NCBI GenBank assembly: GCA_963817015.1
Contig: CAWFMV010000009.1
Location: 62,001-126,000, forward strand
DNA: 64,000 nt
DNA from: VAZQ01 sp963817015
GTDB taxonomy: Bacteria > Pseudomonadota > Alphaproteobacteria > Rhizobiales > Xanthobacteraceae
Direction: 5' to 3'
In this document: positions 9,909 to 19,069 of the stretch, one piece after another
Position numbering within the stretch: the stretch's first letter is position 1
Layout: the number at the start of each line of letters is the position of its first letter
The notes under the pieces: model-generated
What the model saw: the letters and a program-made list of their open reading frames with translations, nothing else
What the model was told of the DNA's origin: nothing
The model's database searches: none
Position numbers and translations under genes: made by a program

Positions 9909-10917
9909 ATGGAGATCAGCAGGCGGACCATGCTGGCAGGGGTTTCGGCCGCCGCAGCGGCGACCTTGACGGGGCCGGCCTTCGCAGCCTGGGAGGAAAG
10001 CGCGCGCTATCCTGATCCGCGCGTACAAATCCTCGACCCAAGCTTTGCGCGCTATCGTGTCGTGCAGGCGAGCGTGGAGCGGCTCTACACCGGCGCGCGC
10101 TGGAGCGAGGGGCCGGTGTGGTTTGGCGATGTGCGCTGTCTCCTCTGGAGCGATATCCCCAACAATCGGATCCTGCGCTGGGATGAGGTGACAGGACGGA
10201 CCAGCGTCTATCGCCAGCCATCGAACAATTCGAACGGGCTTACGCGCGACCGCCAGGGCCGGCTGATCACCTGCGAGCACGACACACGGCGCGTGACGCG
10301 AACCGAGTATGACGGCAGCATCACGGTGCTGGTCGACAAGTTCGATGGCAAGCCGCTCAACTCGCCGAATGATGTCGTGGTCAAGTCGGACAATTCGATC
10401 TGGTTCACCGACCCGCCCTTCGGCATTTTAGGCAACTACGAAGGTCACGTCGCGCCTTCGGAATTGCCGACCAATGTCTACCGGCTCGACAAGACCGGCC
10501 GAGTGACGGTCGCGGCCGGCGACATCAACGGCCCGAACGGGCTTTGCTTCTCACCTGACGAGAAGAAAATGTATGTCGTCGAGGCCGAGAGTCACGCCAC
10601 GGGTGATCCGCGTCTATGACGTGATCGACGACAAGCTCGCGAACCCACGCACCTTCGTCGCCTGCCAACCGGATGAGACACCCGATGGGTTCCGCTGCGA
10701 TGTCGATGGCAATCTCTGGTGCGGCTGGGGCATGGGTGAGGGCCACGATGGCGTGTTGGTCTTCAACCCGGATGGCAAGCGCATCGGCAAGATATCGCTG
10801 CCGGAGCGCAGCGCAAATCTTTGCTTCGGCGGGCTGCGGCGCAACCGTCTGTTCATGGCTGCGAGCCATTCGCTCTATTCGCTCTATGTCAATACGCAAG
10901 GCGCGCTCGGAGGCTGA
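9909..10917 (+). pseudogene. SMP-30/gluconolactonase-like beta-propeller, copy 1, frameshifted
   Basis: This copy starts with an ATG at 9909 after GGGGAGGG and a twin-arginine signal (ISRRTMLAG ... AFAAWEE). It reads through EGPVWFGD, PLNSPNDVVV and GLCFSPDE, which are typical SMP-30 propeller motifs. At base 10590 an extra A, compared with the intact copy 2, shifts the frame: the first frame ends at 10617 and the rest (TPRVIRVYDV onward) continues one frame over to the stop at 10917. Codon-by-codon comparison with copy 2 around the site needs exactly one base removed. Either a recent pseudogene or a sequencing error. Confidence 0.85.
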
Positions 10918-10958
10918 GGTCGCGTGCGACATCGGCTTTGGCGACGGGGAGGAATGCA

Positions 10959-11966
10959 ATGAACATTAGCAGACGCACCATGCTTGCCGGCGTCGGGGCC
11001 GCCGCAGCGACCACGCTGACGAGGGACGCCTTCGCAGCTTGGGAGGAAAGCTCGCGTTATCCTGATCCACGGGTGCAGAACCTCGATCCGAGCTTTGCTC
11101 GTTACCGCGTCGGCAATGCGAGCATCGAGCGGCTCTATACCGGTGCGCGCTGGAGCGAAGGGCCGGTGTGGTTTGGTGATGCGCGCTGTCTCCTTTGGAG
11201 CGACATCCCGAACAATCGCATTCTGCGCTGGGACGAGGCGACGGGGCGCACCAGTGTCTTTCGGCAGCCATCGAACAATTCGAATGGACTCGCACGTGAC
11301 CGCCAGGGCCGATTGATCGCGTGCGAGCATAACACGCGCCGCCTCACGCGCACCGAATACGACGGCTCTGTCACGGTGCTGATCGACAAGTTTGATGGCA
11401 AGCCGCTCAACTCGCCGAATGACGTGGTGGTCAAGTCCGACGACTCGATCTGGTTCTCCGATCCATCCGCAGCGAACTTCGATCCTTATGAAGGCCGCGT
11501 CGAGAAACCGGAGCTGCCGACGAATGTCTACCGGCTCGATCCCAAGACCGGTCGCGCGACGGTGGTTGCGGGTGAGTTGCGGCCCAATGGGCTTTGCTTC
11601 TCGCCCGACGAGCGCAAGATTTTCCTCGCCGATAACGGCGTGATGCCGCGGGTGATCCGCAGCTACGATCTCGTCGACGACGGGACCAAGCTCGCCAATC
11701 CGCGCGTTGCCGTCACCATTGACGGGGGCAACATAGCGGACGGCTTCCGCTGTGATGCCGACGGCAATCTGTGGGTCGGGTCGGGCCCGGGCGAGCAGCA
11801 CGACGGCGTGACGGTGTATAACTCCGACGGCAAGCCAATCGGCAAGATCTCGTTGCCGGAGCGCTGCGCCAATCTCTGCTTCGGCGGTGCGCGCCGCAAC
11901 CGCCTGTTCATGGCTGCAAGCCACTCGCTCTATTCGCTCTATACCAACACGCAGGGCTGGCGCTGA
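10959..11966 (+). CDS. SMP-30/gluconolactonase/LRE family protein, copy 2, intact, exported
   Basis: This 335-residue, probably six-bladed beta-propeller hydrolase family member has a twin-arginine signal (NISRRTMLAGVGAAAATTL ... AFA). Propeller motifs match copy 1 along the whole length: SEGPVWFGDARCLLWSDIPNN, KPLNSPNDVVVKSDDSIWFSDP, PNGLCFSPDE and NLCFGGARRNRLF. Relatives hydrolyse sugar lactones such as gluconolactone, with a divalent metal held by Glu, Asn and Asp; the real substrate is unknown. It begins 42 bases after copy 1, a tandem duplication. Its stop is four bases from the convergent Bug-family gene, so a lactone or organic-acid uptake role for the cluster is possible. Confidence 0.92.
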   Translation: MNISRRTMLAGVGAAAATTLTRDAFAAWEESSRYPDPRVQNLDPSFARYRVGNASIERLYTGARWSEGPVWFGDARCLLWSDIPNNRILRWDEATGRTSVFRQPSNNSNGLARDRQGRLIACEHNTRRLTRTEYDGSVTVLIDKFDGKPLNSPNDVVVKSDDSIWFSDPSAANFDPYEGRVEKPELPTNVYRLDPKTGRATVVAGELRPNGLCFSPDERKIFLADNGVMPRVIRSYDLVDDGTKLANPRVAVTIDGGNIADGFRCDADGNLWVGSGPGEQHDGVTVYNSDGKPIGKISLPERCANLCFGGARRNRLFMAASHSLYSLYTNTQGWR

Positions 11967-11970
11967 AGCG

Positions 11971-13029
11971 CTACTGCACTTTGATGTTGGCGGCGCGGAT
12001 CACCTTCGCCCACTTCTCGCCCTCGGCGCGGAGGTCGCGGCCGAAGTCATCGGGCGTGCCGCCGACTGGATCGAGGCCGAGTGTTGCGAAGCGCTCCTTC
12101 ACATCCGGCAACGCGATGATCCTGGCGATCTCGCGATTGAGGAGCGCCACGATGTCTTTGGGAGTGCCGGCTGGAACGAGCGCGCCGACCCAGCCGTCGC
12201 CATCGAGCCCGGGATAGCCGGCGGCCGCGATCGTGGGCACGTCCGGCAGCGATGACGATACATTTTTGCTCATGACCGCAAGCACGCGCAGCTTGCCTTC
12301 CTTCGCCTGCGGCGCGGCCGTCGACATTGAGGCGAAACCGATCGGCGTGTGGCCGGCAACCGTGGCGGTGATCGCAGGGCCGCTGCCGTTGTAGGGAACA
12401 TGCACGAGGTCGAGGCCTAGCGTCACCTTGAATTGCTCGCCAAGGAGATGAGACGGCGTGCCCAGCCCTGGCGAGGCGAAGCTCAGCTTGCCGGGGTTTG
12501 CCTTGATATGAGCAATGAGCTCGTTGACGTTTTTCGCCGGCACCGACGGATGAACCGAGAAAGCCGATGAAAAGCCGACCGCCATCGCCACCGGATCGAA
12601 GTCCTTGTAAGGATCGTATGTGACGTTCCCGAACAGCGGTGGATTGATGACGAGATTGTTGACGGTGATGAGGAGTGTGTAACCATCGGGCGCAGCCTTT
12701 GCGGCTTGCGCGGTGCCGATGTTGCCGCTCGCGCCTGCCACGTTCTCGACGTAGAACTGGCGGCCCAGGCTCTCCGACAGCTTCTGCGCGATCAGGCGCG
12801 CCGCCACATCGGTCGGGCCGCCGGGCGCAAAGGTGACAATCACACGGACCGGCCGTGCCGGATAAGTCTGGCTCCAGACGCTTACTGACGCGAGGCTAAC
12901 GGTGGTGACGGCGCCGAGCCCCAGGAAGTGGCGGCGATTTATCTGCTCGTCCTTTATCGTGGCAACCGCTACTGGAGCGAGTGCGCTAAACTGGATACTC
13001 AGTCTTGCATATTGCGGTGCAAACTTCAT
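11971..13029 (-). CDS. Bug-family (tripartite tricarboxylate transporter) substrate-binding protein
   Basis: This 352-residue periplasmic binding protein carries the Bug-family hallmarks VTFAPGGPTDVAARLIAQKL, VENVAGASGNIGT, and the ligand-loop strands PDGYTLL and DLVHVPYNGSGPAITA. A twin-arginine-like INRRHFLGLGAV signal starts near residue 30, so the first 25-30 residues may not be translated, but no better in-frame start with a clear ribosome site is visible. No TctA or TctB permease gene is in the window. Such orphan binding proteins are very numerous in Bradyrhizobium-like genomes. Ligands are usually small carboxylates. Confidence 0.9.
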   Translation of the reverse strand: MKFAPQYARLSIQFSALAPVAVATIKDEQINRRHFLGLGAVTTVSLASVSVWSQTYPARPVRVIVTFAPGGPTDVAARLIAQKLSESLGRQFYVENVAGASGNIGTAQAAKAAPDGYTLLITVNNLVINPPLFGNVTYDPYKDFDPVAMAVGFSSAFSVHPSVPAKNVNELIAHIKANPGKLSFASPGLGTPSHLLGEQFKVTLGLDLVHVPYNGSGPAITATVAGHTPIGFASMSTAAPQAKEGKLRVLAVMSKNVSSSLPDVPTIAAAGYPGLDGDGWVGALVPAGTPKDIVALLNREIARIIALPDVKERFATLGLDPVGGTPDDFGRDLRAEGEKWAKVIRAANIKVQ

Positions 13030-13121
13030 GCCGCGTGGGCGTCACCTTTATCGTTTGATGGTCATGACAAGAGGTGCGCGAGCTGAGTATATGAATGGGA
13101 CCAATCCAAGGGGAGGGGTTC

Positions 13122-13472
13122 GTGACCATCAATCGTATCGATGTCGGGGCGCGGCTGAGCAAGGTCGTCATTCACGGCGACACGGTCTATCTCGCCGGCC
13201 TGACCGCGGATAAGGCCGCAAGCCAGAGCGTGGGTGCGCAGACCCAGGAAATCCTAGCCGCCATCGACGGGCTCCTGTCCAAGGCCGGCACCGACAAGTC
13301 GAAGCTCCTGCAGGCGACGATCTGGCTGCAGGACATCCGCACGGTCGACGAGATGAACAAGGTCTGGGATGCATGGATTCCGCAAGGCTGTGCACCCGCG
13401 CGCGCCTGCATTGAGGCGCGACTGCAGTCGCCCGCCAAGATGGTGGAGATCCGGGTGACCGCGGCACGGTGA
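13122..13472 (+). CDS. RidA family protein (Rid deaminase fold)
   Basis: This 116-residue Rid-fold protein shows RLSKVVIHGDTVYLAGLTADKA at the N-terminus, the helix TQEILAAIDGLLSKAG, and a C-terminal PARACIEARL whose first Arg matches the catalytic Arg of RidA deaminases. RidA hydrolyses reactive enamine or imine intermediates made by PLP enzymes. The GTG at 13122 is preceded by GGGGAGGGG and is preferred to the ATG at 13095, which lies upstream of that site. The next gene starts six bases after the stop, so the two are almost certainly co-transcribed. Confidence 0.9.
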   Translation: MTINRIDVGARLSKVVIHGDTVYLAGLTADKAASQSVGAQTQEILAAIDGLLSKAGTDKSKLLQATIWLQDIRTVDEMNKVWDAWIPQGCAPARACIEARLQSPAKMVEIRVTAAR

Positions 13473-13478
13473 GGTCCC

Positions 13479-14417
13479 ATGAGCGAGGACGGTCGCGAAC
13501 TCGGCTTTGCCGCCGCGGACGACGCGCCGATCCCGTATTTGCAGCGCATTCGCAGCTATTACCAAGCGCTGGGCTATGGGGCGCCCTACCGATGGGCGCA
13601 CTATGCGCACGTGCCGTTTCACCCGCTTGCGAAGCCGCTGTCGCAGTGCCGGCTCACCATCATCACCACGGCGGCGCCATTTCAGCCTGACAAGGGCGAT
13701 CAGGGGCCGGGCGCTCCTTACAATTCGGCGGCGAAGTTCTTCACGGTCTATTCGGGCGACACCACTGTCGATCACGATCTGCGCATCTCGCACATCGCGA
13801 TCGATCGCGCGCACACCAGCGCGCAAGACTCCGGGACCTACTTCCCACTTCCGGAGCTGCGCCGGTTGGCTGCCGATGGCAAGATCGACTCCGTAGCTCC
13901 ACGTTTTCATGGCTTGCCGACCAACCGCAGCCATCGCGTGACGATCGAGGTCGACTGCGCCGAGGTCCTTCGCCGCTGCAAGGAGGATCAGGTTGATGCC
14001 GCGCTCCTCCTTCCCAATTGCCCGGTTTGCCACCAGAGCGTGGGCCTGGCGGCGCGCGCTCTGGAAGAGGGAGGCATCGCAACTGTAGTGATGGGCTGCG
14101 CCAAGGACATTGTCGAATATGTCGGCGTGCCGCGTTTCCTGTTCTCGGATTTTCCGCTCGGCAATGCCGCGGGACGTCCGCATGATCGCGCCTCGCAGGC
14201 GTTCACGCTGGACCTTGCCTTGAGCCTGCTTGCGGGGGCGCCGGCGCCGCGGACGACCGTGCAGTCTCCATTGACGTGGAGCGAAAGTCCGGAGTGGAAG
14301 CTCGATTATTCCAACATCGATCGTCTATCAGCGGACGAGATCAGCCGCAGGCGCGCCGAATTTGATCGGCAGAAGACGATCGCGCGAACAGCGCGCGAGG
14401 AACTTCGCTCCTCGTAA
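13479..14417 (+). CDS. Glycine/sarcosine/betaine or D-proline reductase (GrdB/PrdB)-family protein, cysteine form
   Basis: This 312-residue protein resembles the B-type selenoprotein family of clostridial amino-acid reductases. A central segment reads ALLLPNCPVCHQSVGLAARAL, with CPVC at residues 181-184 where the family keeps its redox-active selenocysteine or cysteine region (recalled, not aligned here). IATVVMGCAKDIVEYVGVPRFLFSDFPLGN follows, another family signature. All codons are sense, so no selenocysteine is needed. I see no thioredoxin-linked partner (GrdA, PrdA, GrdC) nearby. It sits directly after ridA, suggesting an imine or amino-acid-derived substrate. The exact reaction is unknown. 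Confidence 0.75.
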   Translation: MSEDGRELGFAAADDAPIPYLQRIRSYYQALGYGAPYRWAHYAHVPFHPLAKPLSQCRLTIITTAAPFQPDKGDQGPGAPYNSAAKFFTVYSGDTTVDHDLRISHIAIDRAHTSAQDSGTYFPLPELRRLAADGKIDSVAPRFHGLPTNRSHRVTIEVDCAEVLRRCKEDQVDAALLLPNCPVCHQSVGLAARALEEGGIATVVMGCAKDIVEYVGVPRFLFSDFPLGNAAGRPHDRASQAFTLDLALSLLAGAPAPRTTVQSPLTWSESPEWKLDYSNIDRLSADEISRRRAEFDRQKTIARTAREELRSS

Positions 14418-14459
14418 TCGGGCAATACTGCCGCGGAGCAAGTCGCTCCGCGTTTCGGC

Positions 14460-15362
14460 TCAAGAGATGATCCGCTCCGGCTGATCGTCGAAATGCTCCG
14501 GCGCCATCGACCACGACGACCCGTCGTAGCCGGGCGAATAGGTACGGTTGCTCTGCAGCGGGTTGCGGTTGACGAGCGGCCGCAGGAACATCGGATTGGT
14601 GATGCTGCGAACCTCGTGCTCGATCGTGAACAGGTGGCGCCCGCTCTCGATGTCGACGATGTCGCGGAACCGGTACTGATATTGGTTATCCTCGCGATTA
14701 ACGAGCTTGCCAAGTCGTCGGTGCGGGCCGGAGAAATCGACCACATAGATCTGCACGTGGTGCTCATCGTAGTCCGGCAAGGGCCGGTCGGTCTCGCGGA
14801 ACACGAGATACTGGTCCTTGCCGACCTTGACGCGTGCGGTCGTACCGTCGCCATTGATCACAGTCGCCGGCGTGCCGATCATCGCGGGATAAAAGGCCGC
14901 AATCCCGCGCGCAGTGCCGACCGGCACATCGAACTCCACATAGGGCATCCCGAGCGTGATGCGGCCAAAGCGCGCGACATCTGGCTCGTAGCAGCGGACG
15001 CGGTTGCCCCACGGGCAGGTCGCCTCGACGTAGTCGTTATGCTCGGTGAAGCTGAACTTGGTGCCCTCGAGCTTCTTGCGCACCGAAGCAAGCCGTTCGA
15101 GCAACGCCGCGCGGCCAGCGATGATGAGGCCGGTATGGCCGCGCAGTACCTGTGGCTTGTCGGCCGGCAGGTGGAACTGGCTCCTTCCCACATTGACCCA
15201 CATGTTGTTGTCGGACGTCATCAGATAGGGGTCGCGCGTGAGCCCGAGACCCACAACGTAGAACAGTGTCGCAAGGCGCTGGTCTGGAATGGTGACGTTG
15301 ACGTGCTCGAGGTGAATGGCATTCCCGAGGTCTTCGGCGGTGCGATCGAATGTCTGTTGCAT
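14460..15362 (-). CDS. VOC (glyoxalase/bleomycin-resistance fold) family protein
   Basis: This 300-residue protein starts with a clear VOC strand, AIHLEHVNVTIPDQRLATLFYVVGLGL. It contains a second module after FGRITLGMPYVEFDVPVGTARGIAAFYPAMIG and ends with HHVQIYVVDFSG, which reads as two vicinal-oxygen-chelate units. Such proteins bind a divalent metal and act as dioxygenases, epimerases or glyoxalases; the substrate cannot be told. The frame is open to 15539, but the upstream part lacks coding character; the ATG at 15362 has AGGA about ten bases before it. It converges with the reductase-like gene and is divergent from the chemoreceptor gene. Confidence 0.75.
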   Translation of the reverse strand: MQQTFDRTAEDLGNAIHLEHVNVTIPDQRLATLFYVVGLGLTRDPYLMTSDNNMWVNVGRSQFHLPADKPQVLRGHTGLIIAGRAALLERLASVRKKLEGTKFSFTEHNDYVEATCPWGNRVRCYEPDVARFGRITLGMPYVEFDVPVGTARGIAAFYPAMIGTPATVINGDGTTARVKVGKDQYLVFRETDRPLPDYDEHHVQIYVVDFSGPHRRLGKLVNREDNQYQYRFRDIVDIESGRHLFTIEHEVRSITNPMFLRPLVNRNPLQSNRTYSPGYDGSSWSMAPEHFDDQPERIIS

Positions 15363-15690
15363 GACCAACGTGTCCTGAAACTTTTGTATCCCGAAGGCGA
15401 GCTGGAGCTGGGGCACAATAGCATATCCGGCCGCGGTGCCCCACCTGAACTCGGCGCACAAGTGCGGTGCGAGGAGCGTGGTGCGAGATTGCGATGCGGG
15501 CCATCGAAAGCATCGCGGACACACCATGCGATTAGCCACCCGGCTTCGAAGCGGAGATCGGAACTCGCCTGCGCGCTCCTCAGTCGGGAGGCCACTAAAT
15601 CACTGATATTGGCTGTATATTATTGGTTAACCAAAATAATACCGTCAGCATCCTACTGTGGTAGCGGATTCCTGCAGGTGCCAATCCATC
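15363..15690. promoter_or_regulatory. Divergent intergenic region with the palindrome TTGGTTAACCAA
   Basis: This 328-base gap separates the VOC gene from the chemoreceptor. It becomes AT-rich after 15595 and contains a perfect 12-base palindrome, TTGGTTAACCAA, at 15623-15634. The palindrome is flanked by the outer arms TATTA and TAATA, so it looks like an operator or the core of a promoter. It lies about 57-68 bases before the chemoreceptor ATG. No gene is apparent in the rest. Confidence 0.4.
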
Positions 15691-17653
15691 ATGAATATCA
15701 ATGTTGGGCGAAGGATAATGGCGGTTGGCGCTGTCGGCGTCTTCGGCCTGATGTTGGTGGGAGCGCTCTACTTCTATGGCAACTGGGTTCAGGATGGCTT
15801 TCGGGCCGCCAGCGACGACGCCGAGAAGATCGCCGGCACCGCACTCAAGCTGCAGGTCGACTTTCTTGATGCTCGGCGGCTGGAGAAGGATTTCCTGCTG
15901 CGGCGCGAGCTCGACTATGTGACGCGCCACAAGGAGGTCAGCAAAGCGATCGAATCAAACCTGTTGTCGCTACAAGACAGTGCGCGATTACTTGGTCAGA
16001 CCGAGCTCGTGAGGCAGATCGCCTCCATCATCGAGTTGTTCGGCTCATACGAGAGGCATTTTGCCTCGATCGTCAGCGTGCAAAAAGATCTGGGCTTGAA
16101 CGAGAGCTTGGGTCTCGAAGGGGCGCTACGCGCCTCCATTGAGGCGATCGAGAAGAAGCTCAATGACTTCGACGATCCGCGCATCGAAGTTGCAATGCTG
16201 ATGATGCGTCGGCATGAGCTGGACTTCATGCTGAGTCACGATCCGCGCTATGGCGAGGCGATGAAGAAAGGCGCGATCGAGTTCGAACGCAACCTCGTGT
16301 CTGCGCCCTTTCCACCGTTGGTCAAGCAGGATCTTGCTCAGAAGCTTCAGGCCTATCAGCGCGACTTCTTTGCCTGGATGGACGCCGCGACGGTGCTCGC
16401 GAAGGAGCAGAAGGCGACCTTGGAGGCTTACGAGACAATCGACCCGGCGATCGACGCTGTGTTGAAGTCGGTCGAGCGTATCAGGGACGAATTCGGAAGT
16501 CGCTTATGCGTCCAGCCGCAGAAGCGTGAGCATGCAGACTGGCTTCGCCATTCCGTTGATCATCCTATCCGTTGTGTTTCTCGGCGCGTTGGTTGCGCGC
16601 TCGATCTCGCGACCCATCGTGCGCATGACGGAAGCGATGACCGAGCTTGCGAATGGAAATGTCAAGATTGTCCCGCCCGGAGTCGGACGCAAGGATGAAG
16701 TTGGCGCAATGGCCAGTGCCGTGCAGGTCTTCAGGGACAACATGATCGAGGCCGAGCGCCTGCGAACCGAGCAGACCGAGGCCGAGAAGCGCGCCAGCGG
16801 TGAAAAGCGGGCCACTTTGCATACGTTCGCCACCGAGTTCCAGACGGCCGTTGGCAACGTGGTCGATCTCGTCTCCTCCGCCTCGACTGAGCTGGAAGCG
16901 GCGGCTCAAACGCTGACGAAAACGGCCGGAACGACTCAAACGCTGTCCACCAATGTGGCGGGGGCCTCCGATCAGGCTTCCGAAAATATGCAGTCCGTCG
17001 CCGCGGCAACTGAGGAGCTTGCGGCCTCAGTTGGCGGGATCATGCGTCAGGTGCAGGAGTTGAGCAAGATTGCAGCCGATGCGGTACGCCAGGCGCAACA
17101 GACCGATGCGCGCATGAGCGCGCTGTCCAAGGCGTCGACGCGTATTGGCGAAGCCGTGAAGATCATCAGCGCGATTGCGGAGCAGACCAACCTGCTTGCG
17201 CTCAACGCTACGATCGAGGCGGCGCGCGCCGGCGACGCTGGCAAAGGCTTTGCGGTGGTGGCAGCCGAGGTCAAGGCGCTCGCCTCTCAGACCGCGAAGG
17301 CAACGGACGAGATCGGCCAACAGATTTCGGGCATTCAGACCGCGGCCCAGGAATCGGTCGCCTACAGCCAGGAAATCAATACGACGATCAATCGCATCTC
17401 GGAGATCTCATCGATGATTGCGAGCGCGATCGAAGAGCAGGGCGCGGCCATGCAGGGGATTGCCCGCAATGTTCAGCAGGCGGCGTCGCGAACCGCGCAG
17501 GTCGCGTCTAACATCACCGAGGTGAACCGCGGTGCGTCCGAGACTGGCTCGGCATCGGCACAGGTACTCTCGTCGGCTCAGGGCCTGTCGACCGAAAGCG
17601 TTCGCCTCAAGAGCGAAGTCGAGAAATTCCTCGCGAAAGTGCGCGCAGCCTGA
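15691..17653 (+). pseudogene. Methyl-accepting chemotaxis protein, interrupted by a +1 frameshift
   Basis: The gene starts at ATG 15691 with a membrane segment (IMAVGAVGVFGLMLVGALYFY). A long helical sensor follows, containing ARRLEKDFLLRRELDYV, typical of the helical bimodular (HBM) type. At 16496-16498 the frame breaks; removing one base joins IRDEFG to VAYASSRRS. After it come a second membrane segment (FAIPLIILSVVFLGALVA), a HAMP linker and a cytoplasmic signalling domain. The conserved hairpin EAARAGDAGKGFAVVAAEVKAL is at about 17218-17283. Without the one-base shift it would be an intact receptor of about 650 residues. The downstream half alone could start at GTG 16526. No che genes are nearby. 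Confidence 0.85.
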
Positions 17654-17718
17654 GCGAAGTCACAGCGCGCGTCGATCCATGAATTAGTTCACGCCAAGCG
17701 ATGGCGTCGACCGTCAGC

Positions 17719-18852
17719 CTAACTCACCACCATCCCGGCACGTACCTCGGCACGCAGCGCGTCGATCGAGATGAGGCCCTTGGTGGTCTCGACATGCCAG
17801 AAGGTCCAGCCGTTGCAGGCTTCGAGCCCCTGCGCCAGTGCGCCGATGCGGTGGATTGAGCCGACTGTTCCGCCGAGCGTGATGGCGCCGTCGGCGCGCA
17901 CCAACGCGGCATGACGGCGCTTGGCGTCGACAAGGCGCGCGCCGGCTGAGACAAGGCCGCGCTCGAGGAGTGTGGAGAAAGGGACCCGCGGTGCCTCGCG
18001 CGCGGTCATGAACGGCGCCAGGCTATCGTTGGGCAGTGGCTCGACCGCTGCGATGCGCTGGCGCGCTGCTGCTGCGTAGGCTGCGTCGCGCTCGAGGCCG
18101 ATGAAGCGGCGGCGCAAGAGCTTGGCGACCGCGCCGGTTGTTCCGGTTCCGGAGAATGGATCAAGTACGAGGTCATCGGGACGCGAGGAGGAGAGAATCA
18201 CCCGTGCGAGAAGCGACTCCGGCTTCTGGGTCGGATGCAACTTCTTGCCGTCCGCGCCTTTGAGCCGTTCCTCCCCGGTGCACAACGGCAGCGTCCAGTC
18301 GGAGCGGACCTGGATGTCCTCGTTGCCGGCTTTGAGCGCCTCGTAGTTGAACGTATAGCCCTTCGCGCCGGCTTCGCGTGCCGCCCAGATCATGGTCTCG
18401 TGCGCATTGGTGAAGCGCCGGCCGCGGAAGTTCGGCATCGGATTGGTCTTGCGCCACACCACGTCGTTCAGAATCCAGAAGCCGAGATCCTGGAGGATGG
18501 TGCCGACCCGGAAGATGTTGTGGTAGGAGCCGATCACCCACAGCGTCGCGGCTGGCTTCATCACTCGCCGGCAGGCGATCAGCCAGGCGCGGGTGAAGTC
18601 GTCATACGCAGCGAAGCTCGAGAACTTATCCCAATCGTCGTCGACGGCATCGACCCGACTGTCGTCAGGGCGCTTGAGGTCGCCCTGAAGCTGCAAATTG
18701 TAAGGGGGATCTGCGAAGACCAGATCGACGGAGGAGGCCGCGATTTTCGCCATCTCAGCGACGCAGTCGCCAACGACGATACGGGCACTCTCGCGGGACT
18801 CTGATACTTCGCGGGGCGCCCTTGAGGACGCCCCGCGACGCGACACAACCAT
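17719..18852 (-). CDS. ccrM: Cell-cycle regulated DNA adenine methyltransferase CcrM (GANTC)
   Basis: This 377-residue beta-class amino-methyltransferase has DPPYNLQLQGDL (residues 48-59, catalytic motif IV) before DPFSGTGTTG (231-240, AdoMet-binding FxGxG). The C-terminal ~90 residues (PFSTLLERGLVSAG ... WTFWHVETTKGLISIDALRAEVRAGM) match the DNA-binding RAMA-type extension of CcrM. The enzyme methylates A in GANTC after replication and times the alphaproteobacterial cell cycle. No restriction gene is adjacent, as expected for this solitary methylase. A CtrA-like box and a GACTC lie upstream. It diverges from the zinc metallopeptidase. Confidence 0.96.
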   Translation of the reverse strand: MVVSRRGASSRAPREVSESRESARIVVGDCVAEMAKIAASSVDLVFADPPYNLQLQGDLKRPDDSRVDAVDDDWDKFSSFAAYDDFTRAWLIACRRVMKPAATLWVIGSYHNIFRVGTILQDLGFWILNDVVWRKTNPMPNFRGRRFTNAHETMIWAAREAGAKGYTFNYEALKAGNEDIQVRSDWTLPLCTGEERLKGADGKKLHPTQKPESLLARVILSSSRPDDLVLDPFSGTGTTGAVAKLLRRRFIGLERDAAYAAAARQRIAAVEPLPNDSLAPFMTAREAPRVPFSTLLERGLVSAGARLVDAKRRHAALVRADGAITLGGTVGSIHRIGALAQGLEACNGWTFWHVETTKGLISIDALRAEVRAGMVVS

Positions 18853-18857
18853 GACTC
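18853..18857. promoter_or_regulatory. GACTC (GANTC) site abutting the ccrM start codon
   Basis: The five bases immediately before the ccrM ATG on the coding strand read GAGTC, a CcrM target (GANTC reads the same on both strands). In Caulobacter, GANTC sites in the ccrM leader make its expression sensitive to methylation state. Whether this single site acts that way here is inference; a five-base site also occurs often by chance. Confidence 0.35.
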
Positions 18858-18933
18858 AGAACTCTGAACTCAGGCGACGCGGCCGGTGACGCGGGACCTA
18901 CAACCGACTGGCACGCATGATGCCGCACCAAGG

Positions 18934-18948
18934 TAAAAAACGGCTTAA
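18934..18948 (-). promoter_or_regulatory. CtrA-like box upstream of ccrM
   Basis: On the ccrM coding strand this reads TTAA, seven bases, then TTTA, matching seven of eight positions of the CtrA consensus TTAA-N7-TTAA. It lies about 80-95 bases before the ccrM ATG. CtrA activates ccrM in Caulobacter. The 217-base gap also holds the promoter for the divergent metallopeptidase, so the box could serve either gene. Motif matching by eye only. Confidence 0.35.
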
Positions 18949-19069
18949 TCAAACTTGCCGACCACTGGGCAAAATTGGCCGGGGCCTTATATTCAAGGAA
19001 CCTGACGGTTTCCGCGCACCACGATAAGCTTGGTGGCGACGACGACAGCAAATGCGAGGAGGCCTGGCG

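Noticed and set aside
14019..14030. Selenocysteine at the reductase-like CPVC site
   Set aside because: The codons are Cys codons, not TGA, and no insertion hairpin is needed.
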